Source: an uncultured Eisenbergiella sp.
GTDB taxonomy: Bacteria; Bacillota; Clostridia; Lachnospirales; Lachnospiraceae
Direction of reading: 5' to 3'
DNA: 41,349 bases
Assembly (NCBI GenBank): GCA_947626995.1
Contig: CANQUI010000016.1
Coordinates: 1-41,349, forward strand
Part shown: positions 8,444 through 17,072 of the stretch, in pieces
Layout of the letters: each line of letters starts with the position of its first letter
Numbering within the stretch: position 1 is the stretch's first letter
Made by a program: the position numbers and the translations under genes
Notes under the pieces: generated by a model
What the model was told of the DNA's origin: nothing
Seen by the model: the letters and a program-made list of their open reading frames with translations, nothing else
Databases searched by the model: none

Positions 8444-9138
8444 TGGGATATTATTACTATGACGCCACATATTTTCTGGTGCTTTTGGGCGCGGTGCTGT
8501 CGATGCTCGCCAGCGCCGGGGTAAACGGTACGTTCCGGCGGTACAGTAAGACGGGCAGCAGGTCCGGAAGAACAGGGGCGCAGGCCGCCAGAGAGATTCT
8601 GGATCGAAATGGGCTCTACGATGTGAAGGTGGAACATATCAACGGCAATCTGACGGATCATTATGATCCCAGAAGCAAGGTGCTGCGTCTGTCTGACGCC
8701 ACCTACGGCGAAACCAGCGTGGCGGCGGTGGGCGTGGCGGCCCATGAGTGCGGGCATGCGGTACAGGATTCGGAGGATTATGCGCCGCTGCGGATCCGGT
8801 CAAGGCTGGTGCCCGCCGCCAACTTCGGATCCCGGTTCGGACTCCCGATCTTTGTGCTGGGTCTGTTATTCGGTTCGAATGAACTGCTGATGCAGATCGG
8901 AATCTGGGTATTTTTGCTGTCGGTGCTCTTTCAGTTCGTGACGCTTCCGGTGGAGTTTGACGCCAGCCGCCGCGCGCTGGCGCTGTTGACGGACTACGGG
9001 ATTTTAGATGAGGAAGAAGTGAACAAAAGCCGAAAGGTGTTAAGGGCGGCGGCCATGACCTACGTGGCGGCAGCGGCGGCCTCCATTTTGAATCTGCTGC
9101 GGCTTTTGCTGATCGCCAACCGGCGGAAGAGAGATTAG
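8440..9138 (+). CDS. YugP-like membrane zinc metallopeptidase
   Basis: Putative membrane-bound zinc peptidase of the YugP / Zn_peptidase_2 family; its substrate is unknown. The 232 residues carry an N-terminal membrane helix (about 8-26), the zinc site HECGH (H102, E103, H106) in VAAHECGHAVQD, two closely spaced helices after residue about 125, and a C-terminal helix ending in NRRKRD. Start is the first of two adjacent ATGs (8440 and 8443), with AAGGAG at 8422-8427. It overlaps fmt by 4 nt. The gene sits inside the translation operon between fmt and rsmB, a placement I associate with Clostridia; co-expression is clear but a functional link is only inferred. Confidence 0.88.
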   Translation: MMGYYYYDATYFLVLLGAVLSMLASAGVNGTFRRYSKTGSRSGRTGAQAAREILDRNGLYDVKVEHINGNLTDHYDPRSKVLRLSDATYGETSVAAVGVAAHECGHAVQDSEDYAPLRIRSRLVPAANFGSRFGLPIFVLGLLFGSNELLMQIGIWVFLLSVLFQFVTLPVEFDASRRALALLTDYGILDEEEVNKSRKVLRAAAMTYVAAAAASILNLLRLLLIANRRKRD

Positions 9139-9152
9139 GCGGGAAACGAAGG

Positions 9153-10514
9153 ATGAACGCAAGAGAACTGGCGCTGGATCTGTTTTTGGAGGCGGAAAAA
9201 AGCGGCGCCTATATCGGCGAACTGGTGCGGGAGACCCTGGATAAGTACGATTATGAAGATCCCCGCGAAAAAGCCTTTTTGAAACGGCTGACGGAAAGCA
9301 CCTTAGAGCATGGGATCGCCCTTGACTGGGCGTTAAACGCCTGCTCCAGCACGCCTGTGGACCGGATGAAGCCGTTTATTTCCCACCTGCTTCGCCTGTC
9401 CGCCTGTCAGATCCTGTATCTGGACCATGTGCCGGATCGCGCCGCCTGCAGCGAGGCGGTAAAGATTGCGAAAAAAAGGGGGTTTTCCTCCCTGTCCGGC
9501 TTTGTAAACGGGGTGCTGCGCGCGCTTTCCCGAAACAAGGAGCGGCTGGAATGGCCGGACCGGGATGCGGATCCTGTCCGTTTTCTTTCCGTACGCCATA
9601 ACGTCCCGGAATGGATGATCGGGATGTGGATTGAACAGTATGGCGCCCGTAAGACCGAAGAGATTCTGCAGGGGCTTGCGGTCAGAAGACCGGTGACCAT
9701 ACGCTTTTCGGAATCCGTATCCCGTTCGCCGAAGGCGGAAGCGTGCCTGCAGGCCATAGAGAAGAAGGGCGTCGCCATCCGCCGCCATCCGCTCTGGCCC
9801 GATGCCTGGGAACTGATCGGATGCGGCGGCGTCGCCTCCCTGCCCGGATATGCGGAGGGGCTTTTTTATGTACAGGACGTGGGCGGCATGCTGGCGGTGG
9901 CGTCGGCGGGGATCCTGCCCGGTATGCGGGTGCTGGACCTTTGCAGCGCGCCGGGCGGAAAGGCGCTGCTGGCGTCGGAATATGCCGGAGCTACAGGGAC
10001 GGTGCTGGCCGGAGACCTTTCCCAACAACGGATCGAAAGAATGAAGGAGAACATAGCCCGTATGGGCGTCGGCAACATCAGGACGCGGCAGTGGGACGCC
10101 TGCGTCACACAAGAAGGCATGGAGGAATGGGCGGATGTGCTGCTGGCGGACGTTCCCTGTTCCGGGCTTGGGGTCATGGGCCGGAAAAAGGAGATCCGTT
10201 ACCGGATCAGACCGGAGGATCTTACGGCGCTGTCCGCCCTGCAAAGGCAGATTATTTCCGCATCCTGGCGCTACGTGAAAAAGGGAGGCGTCCTTTTGTA
10301 TTCCACCTGCACGATCAACCGGCAGGAAAACGAAGCGATTGTAAAAGAACTGACAGAGCGGTATCCCTTTGTCACAGAAAGCCTGGATATGTATCTGCCG
10401 GAGCAGCTTTGGAATGAGCAGACGAAAAAGGGGATGCTGCAGCTGTGGCCGGGAGCGTCGCATACGGACGGATTTTTTATGGCCCGGCTGCGCCGAATCG
10501 ACAAAGAAGACTGA
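9153..10514 (+). CDS. rsmB: 16S rRNA (cytosine(967)-C(5))-methyltransferase RsmB
   Basis: Methylates C967 (E. coli numbering) of 16S rRNA using S-adenosylmethionine. The 453 residues contain an N-terminal NusB-like RNA-binding domain (about 1-130), then a Rossmann methyltransferase domain with the SAM motif LDLCSAPGGKA, the motif IV cysteine in DVPCSGLG (C336, product release) and the motif VI cysteine in YSTCTI (C386, the nucleophile). Length and order are those of the Sun/RsmB family. The ribosome binding site is modest (GAAGG just before the ATG). rlmN follows after 38 nt. Confidence 0.95.
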   Translation: MNARELALDLFLEAEKSGAYIGELVRETLDKYDYEDPREKAFLKRLTESTLEHGIALDWALNACSSTPVDRMKPFISHLLRLSACQILYLDHVPDRAACSEAVKIAKKRGFSSLSGFVNGVLRALSRNKERLEWPDRDADPVRFLSVRHNVPEWMIGMWIEQYGARKTEEILQGLAVRRPVTIRFSESVSRSPKAEACLQAIEKKGVAIRRHPLWPDAWELIGCGGVASLPGYAEGLFYVQDVGGMLAVASAGILPGMRVLDLCSAPGGKALLASEYAGATGTVLAGDLSQQRIERMKENIARMGVGNIRTRQWDACVTQEGMEEWADVLLADVPCSGLGVMGRKKEIRYRIRPEDLTALSALQRQIISASWRYVKKGGVLLYSTCTINRQENEAIVKELTERYPFVTESLDMYLPEQLWNEQTKKGMLQLWPGASHTDGFFMARLRRIDKED

Positions 10515-10552
10515 AGGAGAGGGTCGCCTGGCCGCGGCCGACGGAGGAAGAG

Positions 10553-11593
10553 ATGGAAGATATCAAATCCATGGAGTATGACCGGCTGCAAACGGTGCTT
10601 ACCGATATGGGAGAGAAGCGTTTCCGGGCCGGACAGCTTTATGACTGGATGCATCGCAAGCTGGCGGCGGACTATGGGGAAATGACGGACCTGCCGCTGT
10701 CTTTGCGCAGCCGGCTGGAGAGGGACTATCCGCTGACCGTCCTTCAGACGGTGCAGGTGCAGACCTCCCGCGCGGACGGGACGCAGAAGTTTTTGTTTTC
10801 CCTGGGAGACGGGGAACTGACGGAAAGCGTCCTGATGCGTTACAGGCACGGGATCAGCGTCTGCATTTCCTCGCAGGTCGGCTGTCGGATGGGATGCCGG
10901 TTCTGCGCGTCCACGCTGGACGGCAAGAAAAGGGATCTGCGCCCGTCCGAGATGCTGGAACAGGTCTATGGGATCAGCCGCATCGTGAAAGAACGGGTGA
11001 GTCATGTGGTGGTGATGGGAACGGGAGAACCGCTGGACAATTACGACAACCTGCTGGTTTTTTTAAGGCTTTTGACGGAAGAGAAGGGGCTGCATATCAG
11101 CCAGCGCAATGTGACGGTTTCCACCTGCGGCATCGTGCCCGGTATCTACGCGCTGGCAAAGGAAAACCTGCAGATCACCCTGGCCCTTTCCCTCCATGCG
11201 CCCACGGATGAAAAGCGAAGACAGATCATGCCCGTGGCCAACCGCTATGGCATCGGGGAGCTGACAGAGGCCTGCCGGGCCTATTATGCGGCCACCGGCA
11301 GGCGGATCACATGGGAATACAGTCTGATCGGCGGCTTCAACGATACCCTGCAGGACGCCGACGCGCTGGCGGCGCTGGCGCGGCCGTTGTCCTGCCATAT
11401 CAATCTCATACCGGTCAATCCCATTCAAGAGCGAAATTACGCCCCGTCTTCCCGGGCCGTGGTGGAGGCGTTTAAAAACAGACTTGAAAAAAACAAAATA
11501 AATGTTACTATAAGAAGAGAAATGGGACGGGACATCGACGGGGCGTGCGGACAGCTGCGCCGCCGGCAGATGCAGCGGGACGCGAAGGGGTGA
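10553..11593 (+). CDS. rlmN: Dual-specificity RNA methyltransferase RlmN
   Basis: Radical-SAM enzyme that makes 2-methyladenosine at A2503 of 23S rRNA and A37 of certain tRNAs. The 346 residues show the iron-sulfur motif C-x3-C-x2-C (C111, C115, C118), GTGEPLDN, and near the end C332 in GACGQL, the cysteine that carries the transferred methylene. Start is ATG 10553 with GGAGG at 10543-10547; the frame stays open upstream into rsmB but has no better start codon there. RlmN is needed for accurate translation and affects ribosomal antibiotic sensitivity in other species. Confidence 0.96.
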   Translation: MEDIKSMEYDRLQTVLTDMGEKRFRAGQLYDWMHRKLAADYGEMTDLPLSLRSRLERDYPLTVLQTVQVQTSRADGTQKFLFSLGDGELTESVLMRYRHGISVCISSQVGCRMGCRFCASTLDGKKRDLRPSEMLEQVYGISRIVKERVSHVVVMGTGEPLDNYDNLLVFLRLLTEEKGLHISQRNVTVSTCGIVPGIYALAKENLQITLALSLHAPTDEKRRQIMPVANRYGIGELTEACRAYYAATGRRITWEYSLIGGFNDTLQDADALAALARPLSCHINLIPVNPIQERNYAPSSRAVVEAFKNRLEKNKINVTIRREMGRDIDGACGQLRRRQMQRDAKG

Positions 11594-11602
11594 ACGCGAC
11601 GG

Positions 11603-12346
11603 ATGAATGCTTATGCGATTACCGATATCGGAAGAAAGCGCATGATGAATCAGGATTATGCGTATCTGTCATTGGAAAAGATCGGAGGACTGGAAAATCT
11701 TTTCATCGTGGCGGACGGCATGGGCGGCCATCGCGGCGGCGGTATGGCTTCGCGCCTTGCGGTGGAGTCGATCCTTTCGGAACTGGCCGTCGCCCGGGAA
11801 ACCGGGCCGGAACGGATACTGACCGACGCGATTCGCTCCGCCAACCGGGTCATTTTGCAAAAATCGCTGGAGGACGACCGGTTCGCCGGTATGGGGACGA
11901 CCGTGGTGGCGGCCACCTACCGGGATGAAAAGCTTGTGGTGGCCAATGTGGGAGACAGCCGCCTCTATGTGGCGGATCAAAACGGGATCCGTCAGATCAC
12001 CCGGGATCATTCTCTGGTGGAGGAGATGGTCCGCTCCGGAAGTCTGAGCCGGGAACAGGCGCGCAATCATCCGGAACGGAATATTATTACAAGAGCGGTG
12101 GGCGTTGAACGGGCGCTGAATGTGGACTGTTTCTGCGTGCGGATGAAACCTGGCGATCAGGTGCTTTTGTGCTCGGACGGTCTGACGAACATGCTGGAAG
12201 ATGAAGAGATCAGGGGGATTTTGACGGAGAAGGGCAGCGTAGAGGAAAGAGCCAGAAAACTGGTGCGCACGGCCAATGAGCATGGGGGAAGAGATAATAT
12301 CGCGGTGATCGTTATGGAGCCGTTTTCAGATGAGGTGAATTTATGA
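11603..12346 (+). CDS. PP2C-family Ser/Thr phosphatase (PrpC/Stp type)
   Basis: Metal-dependent cytosolic protein phosphatase expected to reverse phosphorylation by the PASTA kinase encoded next. The 247 residues contain the PP2C metal and active-site motifs in order: GRKRMMNQDY, ADGMGGHRGG, GMGTTVVAA, NVGDSRLY, QITRDHSLV, NIITRAVG, LLCSDGLTNML and GGRDNIAVIV. Length fits B. subtilis PrpC (about 254). One small difference is NQD where many members have NED. It overlaps the kinase gene by 4 nt (ATGA), fixing a phosphatase-kinase pair. Confidence 0.94.
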   Translation: MNAYAITDIGRKRMMNQDYAYLSLEKIGGLENLFIVADGMGGHRGGGMASRLAVESILSELAVARETGPERILTDAIRSANRVILQKSLEDDRFAGMGTTVVAATYRDEKLVVANVGDSRLYVADQNGIRQITRDHSLVEEMVRSGSLSREQARNHPERNIITRAVGVERALNVDCFCVRMKPGDQVLLCSDGLTNMLEDEEIRGILTEKGSVEERARKLVRTANEHGGRDNIAVIVMEPFSDEVNL

Positions 12347-14433
12347 TCAGAGTTGGAATTGTAATCGGGGACCGCTATGAGATCCTGGAACGGATCGGGA
12401 CCGGCGGGATGTCCGATGTCTATAAGGCGAAGGATCACAAGTTAAACCGCCATGTGGCTGTCAAGGTTTTAAAACAGGAATTTTCCGAAAATACGAACTT
12501 TGTTTCCAAATTCCGGGTGGAGGCCCAGGCGGCAGCCAGCCTGATGCACCCCAATATCGTAAACGTTTACGATGTGGGAGAAGAAAACGGCGTCTATTAT
12601 ATCGTCATGGAACTGGTAGAGGGGATCACCCTCAAAAAGTACATCGAAAAGAAAGCGCGGCTCTCCTTTAAGGAGGCGGTGAGCATCGCCATCCAGGCGT
12701 GTATGGGCATCGAAGCGGCGCATAAGAATCATATCATTCATCGGGATATCAAACCGCAGAACATCATTATTTCCAAAGACGGCAAGGTGAAGGTGACGGA
12801 TTTTGGCATTGCAAAGGCCGCCACCAGCAATACCATTACCTCCAATGTCATGGGGTCTGTCCACTATACCTCCCCCGAACAGGCGCGGGGCGGTTACAGC
12901 GACGAAAAGAGCGATATTTACTCCATGGGCATCACACTGTTTGAAATGCTCACCGGCAGAGTGCCTTTTAACGGGGAGACGACGGTGGCGATCGCCATCA
13001 AACACATTCAGGAGGATATGCCCTCGCCCCGGGATTACGTCCCGGAGATTCCCGTCTGCGTGGAACAGATCGTTTTAAAGTGTACCCAGAAAAGCCCGGA
13101 CAGACGCTATCTGACCATGGCGGCGCTGATCGAGGATCTCAAAAGGGCCCTGATGTCGCCGGACGAGGATTTCGTGCAGCTGGAGGATCCCGACGAAAGC
13201 ATGGCCACCCGGGCCGTGGCAGAAAAAGAGCAGGGAGAGATCCGAAAGCAGGGAAAGAAAAAAGAACCGTCCAGGGAGGAGGTCCGCCTCAAGAAAAACA
13301 GCGCGCCCGCCCCGAAAAAGAAAAAGCCGGTGATCGAGGAGGACGATGACGACCAGGAGGATGAGGACGATATCCGGATGGAGCGGATCACCACGGGACT
13401 GGCGATTGCGGGAGCGGTGCTGATCGGCTGTCTGGCGATCTTTTTTGTGGGAAAGACAATTGGAATTTTCGACCTGCAGCCCGCATCGGGGACGGTGACC
13501 ATGATCAGCGTGGAGGATATGGGAGAGCAGGAGGCCGTCAACGAGCTGGAGCAGAGAGGACTGAAGGTGGACGTGGTATACGCCCCGTCCGATACAGTGG
13601 AGGAAGGGAAGGTCATTTCCGCCAACGTGCAGGAGAATACCATCCTTTCCCAGGGAAGCCGCGTGGTGCTGACGGTGAGCCGGCAGGATACGGGCAATCA
13701 GATCCCGGTGCCTGCGGTGCAGGGCCTTTTGGAGGCGGACGCCACGGCGACGCTTTCCCGCAGCGGGTTTGAAGTGGTAAAGTCCGAAGGATATTCGGAT
13801 ACGGTGGAAAAGGGAAAGGTCATCAGTCAGATGCCGGAGGGAAATACCTACGCGTCGTCCGGGACCCAGATCTCCATTGTCATCAGCCAGGGCCCCGATA
13901 TGGACAATAAGGTGACCATGCCCGATGTGATCGGGCTGGAGCTTGACGAAGCCCTCGCCATCTTAGCGGAGTACGGTTTGATGCAGGGAGCGGTGACGGA
14001 GGTGTACAACGAGGATCCCAATCTGATCGGGAGAGTCTGCTATACCAGTTATACGGTCGGCGCGCCGGTGGTGCCGGGTACCCAAATCGATCTGCAGATC
14101 AGCAAAGGCCCCGAGGAAGCCACCTATATGTATCGGGATCCCATCCAGAGCCCGGCGGACCTGGATCCGGAATACAAAGAGGGAACGGAATGTACCGTGA
14201 CCATCACCGGGCAGTCGGGGACGGAATACTTTAAGACCACCGTGCGTTCTTTCCCGATTACGTCGGTGAACCTGCGCGGCGTGCCGGACCCGGCGGCGCT
14301 GATCACATACGAGTATAGCGTGGAGCAGCCCGCGCATACCGAGACCAACGAAAACGGAGAAACGGTGGCCGTACCGGGCAGTAAGGTGCCCCGCGCGACA
14401 AACCGCACCGTGTTCTTTATGCTGGAAGGATAA
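12343..14433 (+). CDS. prkC: PASTA-domain Ser/Thr protein kinase (PrkC/PknB/Stk1)
   Basis: Membrane kinase that senses muropeptides or lipid II outside the cell and phosphorylates proteins of wall synthesis, division, translation and germination. The 696 residues contain: kinase domain (about 10-270) with glycine loop GTGGMSDVY, K41, HRDIKPQN (133-140) and DFG (153-155); a charged juxtamembrane linker (about 295-345) that turns from Lys/Arg-rich to almost purely Asp/Glu; one membrane helix (350-371); three extracellular PASTA repeats (about 386-450, 455-520, 525-592); and a C-terminal domain of about 100 residues, resembling an immunoglobulin-like cap, that I cannot name. Start is ATG 12343, overlapping the phosphatase gene. 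Confidence 0.95.
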   Translation: MIRVGIVIGDRYEILERIGTGGMSDVYKAKDHKLNRHVAVKVLKQEFSENTNFVSKFRVEAQAAASLMHPNIVNVYDVGEENGVYYIVMELVEGITLKKYIEKKARLSFKEAVSIAIQACMGIEAAHKNHIIHRDIKPQNIIISKDGKVKVTDFGIAKAATSNTITSNVMGSVHYTSPEQARGGYSDEKSDIYSMGITLFEMLTGRVPFNGETTVAIAIKHIQEDMPSPRDYVPEIPVCVEQIVLKCTQKSPDRRYLTMAALIEDLKRALMSPDEDFVQLEDPDESMATRAVAEKEQGEIRKQGKKKEPSREEVRLKKNSAPAPKKKKPVIEEDDDDQEDEDDIRMERITTGLAIAGAVLIGCLAIFFVGKTIGIFDLQPASGTVTMISVEDMGEQEAVNELEQRGLKVDVVYAPSDTVEEGKVISANVQENTILSQGSRVVLTVSRQDTGNQIPVPAVQGLLEADATATLSRSGFEVVKSEGYSDTVEKGKVISQMPEGNTYASSGTQISIVISQGPDMDNKVTMPDVIGLELDEALAILAEYGLMQGAVTEVYNEDPNLIGRVCYTSYTVGAPVVPGTQIDLQISKGPEEATYMYRDPIQSPADLDPEYKEGTECTVTITGQSGTEYFKTTVRSFPITSVNLRGVPDPAALITYEYSVEQPAHTETNENGETVAVPGSKVPRATNRTVFFMLEG

Positions 14434-14437
14434 GTGG

Positions 14438-15313
14438 ATGGAGGGAAGGATTGTCAGAGGGATCGGCGGCTTTTATTTCGTGCATACCGGAGACAGCGTC
14501 TATGCCTGTAAAGCCCGTGGAATCTTCCGCAAAGAGAATATCAAACCCCTTCCGGGCGACCGGGTCTTGATCCGCGTCCTGAGCGAAGAAGAAAAAGAGG
14601 GGAGCATCGAGCAGATTCTGCCCCGCAAAAACGAACTGATCCGGCCCGCCGTGGCCAATATCGACCAGGCGCTTGCCGTGTTTGCCATCACATCCCCCGG
14701 GCTGAATTTCAATCTGCTGGACAGATTGCTGGTTACGCTGAAACGCCGGGAAATTCCCGCCGTGTTGGTGTTCAATAAAAAGGACCTGGCGTCCGAGAGC
14801 CAGATTGCGGAAATTGAGGCGCATTATGCAGGAAGCGGATATCCCTGTTTCTTTGTGAGCGCAAAGACCGGGGAGGGGATCGAGGCGCTGCGCTGCCGGA
14901 TGCGGGGCAAGACCTCGTCGGTGGCCGGGCCATCCGGCGCAGGGAAATCTTCCCTGATCAACCTGCTGCAAGAGGAAGAAAGACTGGATACCGGCGAGAT
15001 CAGCCAAAAGATCCAGCGGGGGCGGCATACCACCCGGCATACCCGGCTTTTATATATGGAAAAGGATACGTACATTCTGGATACGCCCGGTTTTTCCTCC
15101 GTGGAATTTTACGATCTGCAAAAGGAAGAGCTGGGGGACTGTTTTCCGGAGATCCGGGAAAGGAAGGACGCCTGCCGTTTCGCGGGCTGTTCCCATCTGA
15201 GCGAACCGGACTGCGCGGTGAAGAAGGCGCTATTAGAGGGCGCCGTCAGCCGGGGAAGATATGAAAGCTATCGGCTCTTTTATGAGGAATTAAAGGAGCG
15301 GAAAAAATACTGA
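14438..15313 (+). CDS. rsgA: Ribosome small subunit GTPase RsgA
   Basis: Circularly permuted GTPase that checks late maturation of the 30S subunit. The motif order is permuted as expected: OB-fold N-terminus (1-70), G4 NKKD (113-116), G5 SAKTG, G1 GPSGAGKS (164-171), a switch region with GRHTTRHT, G3 DTPG (215-218), and the zinc knuckle with C246, C251, H253 and C259. The 291-residue length is normal. It starts 4 nt after the kinase stop. In B. subtilis rpe and thiN follow rsgA; here ychF does. Confidence 0.96.
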   Translation: MEGRIVRGIGGFYFVHTGDSVYACKARGIFRKENIKPLPGDRVLIRVLSEEEKEGSIEQILPRKNELIRPAVANIDQALAVFAITSPGLNFNLLDRLLVTLKRREIPAVLVFNKKDLASESQIAEIEAHYAGSGYPCFFVSAKTGEGIEALRCRMRGKTSSVAGPSGAGKSSLINLLQEEERLDTGEISQKIQRGRHTTRHTRLLYMEKDTYILDTPGFSSVEFYDLQKEELGDCFPEIRERKDACRFAGCSHLSEPDCAVKKALLEGAVSRGRYESYRLFYEELKERKKY

Positions 15314-15331
15314 ACAGGAAAGAGGAAACCC

Positions 15332-16429
15332 ATGAAATTAGGAATCGTCGGCCTGCCCAACGTAGGCAAGAGCACATTGTTTAATTCTTTGACCAGGGCA
15401 GGGGCGCAGTCCGCCAATTACCCGTTTTGCACCATCGATCCCAACGTCGGCATCGTGGAGGTGCCCGATGAGCGCATCCGGCTTTTGGGAGAGCTGTATC
15501 ATACCAAAAAGGTGACGCCGGCTGTGATCGAGTTTGTGGACATTGCCGGCCTGGTCAAGGGCGCGTCCAAGGGAGAAGGGCTGGGCAATCAGTTTTTGGC
15601 CAATATCCGGGAGGTGGACGCCATCGTCCATGTGGTGCGCTGTTTCGAGGACGGCAATGTGATCCATGTGGACGGAAGCGTGGACCCGATGCGGGATATC
15701 GAGACCATCAATCTGGAGCTGATCTTTTCCGATCTGGAAATTCTGGAGCGGCGGATCGCAAAGACGGCCAAGGGCGCGCGTATGGATAAGGCCCAGGAGC
15801 GGGAGCTGCAGATGTTAAACCGTCTGAAGGAGCGTCTGGAAAACGGGGATATGGCCATCGGATTTCCCTGCGAGGGGGAAGAGGAGGCCGCCGCTTTCGC
15901 GGCATTGAATCTTTTGACCGCAAAGCCGGTGATCTATGCAGCCAATGTGTCCGAGGACGATCTTGCCAATGACGGCGCGGACAATGAAGGCGTGCAAAAG
16001 GTGCGGGACTATGCGGCAAAAACCGGCAGCGAGGTGTTTGTGATCTGCGCCAGAATCGAGGAAGAAATATCGGAGCTGGACGAGGAAGAACGGCAGATGT
16101 TTCTGGACGATCTGAACGTAAAGGAATCCGGCCTTGAGAAGCTGATCCGCGCCAGCTACAGTCTGCTGGGACTGATGAGTTTTCTGACGGCGGGCGAGGA
16201 CGAGTGCCGGGCCTGGACGATCCGAAAGGGGACGAAGGCGCCCCAGGCGGCGGGCAAAATCCATTCGGATTTTGAGCGCGGCTTTATCAAGGCGGAGGTG
16301 GTCAATTACCGGGATCTTTTGTCTTTGGGATCGCTGGCGGCGGCCCGGGAGAAAGGGCTTGTGGGAATAGAAGGAAAGGATTATGTGGTGCAGGATGGGG
16401 ACGTGATCCTGTTTCGGTTTAACGTATAA
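15332..16429 (+). CDS. ychF: Redox/stress-linked ATPase YchF (OLA1 family)
   Basis: P-loop protein of the Obg-HflX superfamily that prefers ATP over GTP, binds ribosomes and is linked to stress responses. The 365 residues contain G1 GLPNVGKST (7-15), DIAGLVKGASKGEGLGNQF, a coiled-coil insertion (about 130-165), NVSEDD in place of the usual NKxD (consistent with loss of guanine specificity), and a C-terminal TGS domain. Length is typical (363 in E. coli). It is the last gene of the murE operon; a strong terminator follows. Confidence 0.96.
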   Translation: MKLGIVGLPNVGKSTLFNSLTRAGAQSANYPFCTIDPNVGIVEVPDERIRLLGELYHTKKVTPAVIEFVDIAGLVKGASKGEGLGNQFLANIREVDAIVHVVRCFEDGNVIHVDGSVDPMRDIETINLELIFSDLEILERRIAKTAKGARMDKAQERELQMLNRLKERLENGDMAIGFPCEGEEEAAAFAALNLLTAKPVIYAANVSEDDLANDGADNEGVQKVRDYAAKTGSEVFVICARIEEEISELDEEERQMFLDDLNVKESGLEKLIRASYSLLGLMSFLTAGEDECRAWTIRKGTKAPQAAGKIHSDFERGFIKAEVVNYRDLLSLGSLAAAREKGLVGIEGKDYVVQDGDVILFRFNV

Positions 16430-16445
16430 AGGATTCCAAAAGCGG

Positions 16446-16477
16446 ACGCAGGCGGCTTTGCCTGCGTTCTTTTTTTT
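16446..16477 (+). terminator. Intrinsic terminator after ychF
   Basis: ACGCAGGC (16446-16453) pairs perfectly with GCCTGCGT (16460-16467) around a 6-nt loop and is followed by eight T residues (16470-16477). It ends the murE-ychF operon just before the mraZ promoter. Confidence 0.92.
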
Positions 16478-16489
16478 GCAAAAAAAGGG

Positions 16490-16518
16490 TTGCAAACTAC
16501 GCGTCCATGCGCTATGAT
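16490..16518 (+). promoter_or_regulatory. sigma-A promoter of the mraZ (dcw) operon
   Basis: TTGCAA (16490-16495) and TATGAT (16513-16518) are 17 bp apart. The start near 16525 falls at the upstream edge of the MraZ repeat array, so a bound MraZ would block the initiating polymerase. Confidence 0.85.
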
Positions 16519-16525
16519 TGTAATA

Positions 16526-16562
16526 GAAGTGGAGGAAAGTGGAGGAGAATGGTGTAAAGTGG
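16526..16562 (+). promoter_or_regulatory. MraZ operator: four direct repeats with 10-bp period
   Basis: Four copies of an AAAGTGG-like heptamer start at 16526 (GAAGTGG), 16536 (AAAGTGG), 16546 (AGAATGG, degenerate) and 16556 (AAAGTGG), one helical turn apart. MraZ is known to autoregulate dcw operons through tandem short G-rich repeats (TGGG-type in E. coli, AAAGTG-type in mollicutes). The position right behind the promoter and ahead of mraZ fits autorepression. Confidence 0.8.
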
Positions 16563-16631
16563 TGCCAAAACCCTCCCGGCTTTTGCAAAACCGAAACGAT
16601 GCAGGCCTCGGGAAACGGCAGGTGATTGTTC

Positions 16632-17066
16632 ATGTTTATGGGTGAGTACAATCATACGGTGGATACCAAGGGCAGGCTGATCATCCCTTCCAAATTCCGC
16701 GAGACGCTGGGGGATCGATTCGTGATCACAAAGGGGATGGACGGCTGCCTGTTTGTGTATGACTACGAGGGCTGGAGCGTATTTGAGGAAAAGTTAAAAA
16801 CGCTTTCCTTAAGTAAGCGGGATCATCGAACTTTCGTCCGGCATTTTCTGGCGGGAGCGGCCGAGGTGGAAGTGGACAAGCAGGGGAGGATTTTGATCCC
16901 CGGAAAGCTCCGCTCCTATGCCCAGATTATAAAGGATGTCACACTGGTAGGCGTGGGCAGCCGCATCGAGATCTGGGACGACGCGCGCTGGAAACAGATG
17001 GAGCTGGAAGAGGAATCCATGGAGGATATCGCCGAGCGAATGGACGATATGGGACTCGGTTTTTAA
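16632..17066 (+). CDS. mraZ: Transcriptional regulator MraZ
   Basis: DNA-binding regulator of the division and cell wall operon, forming ring-shaped oligomers. Its 144 residues hold two SpoVT-AbrB domains, each with the D-x3-R core: DTKGRLIIPSKFRE near residue 10 and DKQGRILIPGKLR near 80. ATG 16632 is chosen because it gives the canonical N-terminus MFMGEYNH and has AGGTGAT at 16620-16626 at good distance; a TTG at 16626 would add two residues. It very probably binds the repeats at 16526-16562. Confidence 0.96.
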   Translation: MFMGEYNHTVDTKGRLIIPSKFRETLGDRFVITKGMDGCLFVYDYEGWSVFEEKLKTLSLSKRDHRTFVRHFLAGAAEVEVDKQGRILIPGKLRSYAQIIKDVTLVGVGSRIEIWDDARWKQMELEEESMEDIAERMDDMGLGF

Positions 17067-17072
17067 AAAGTT

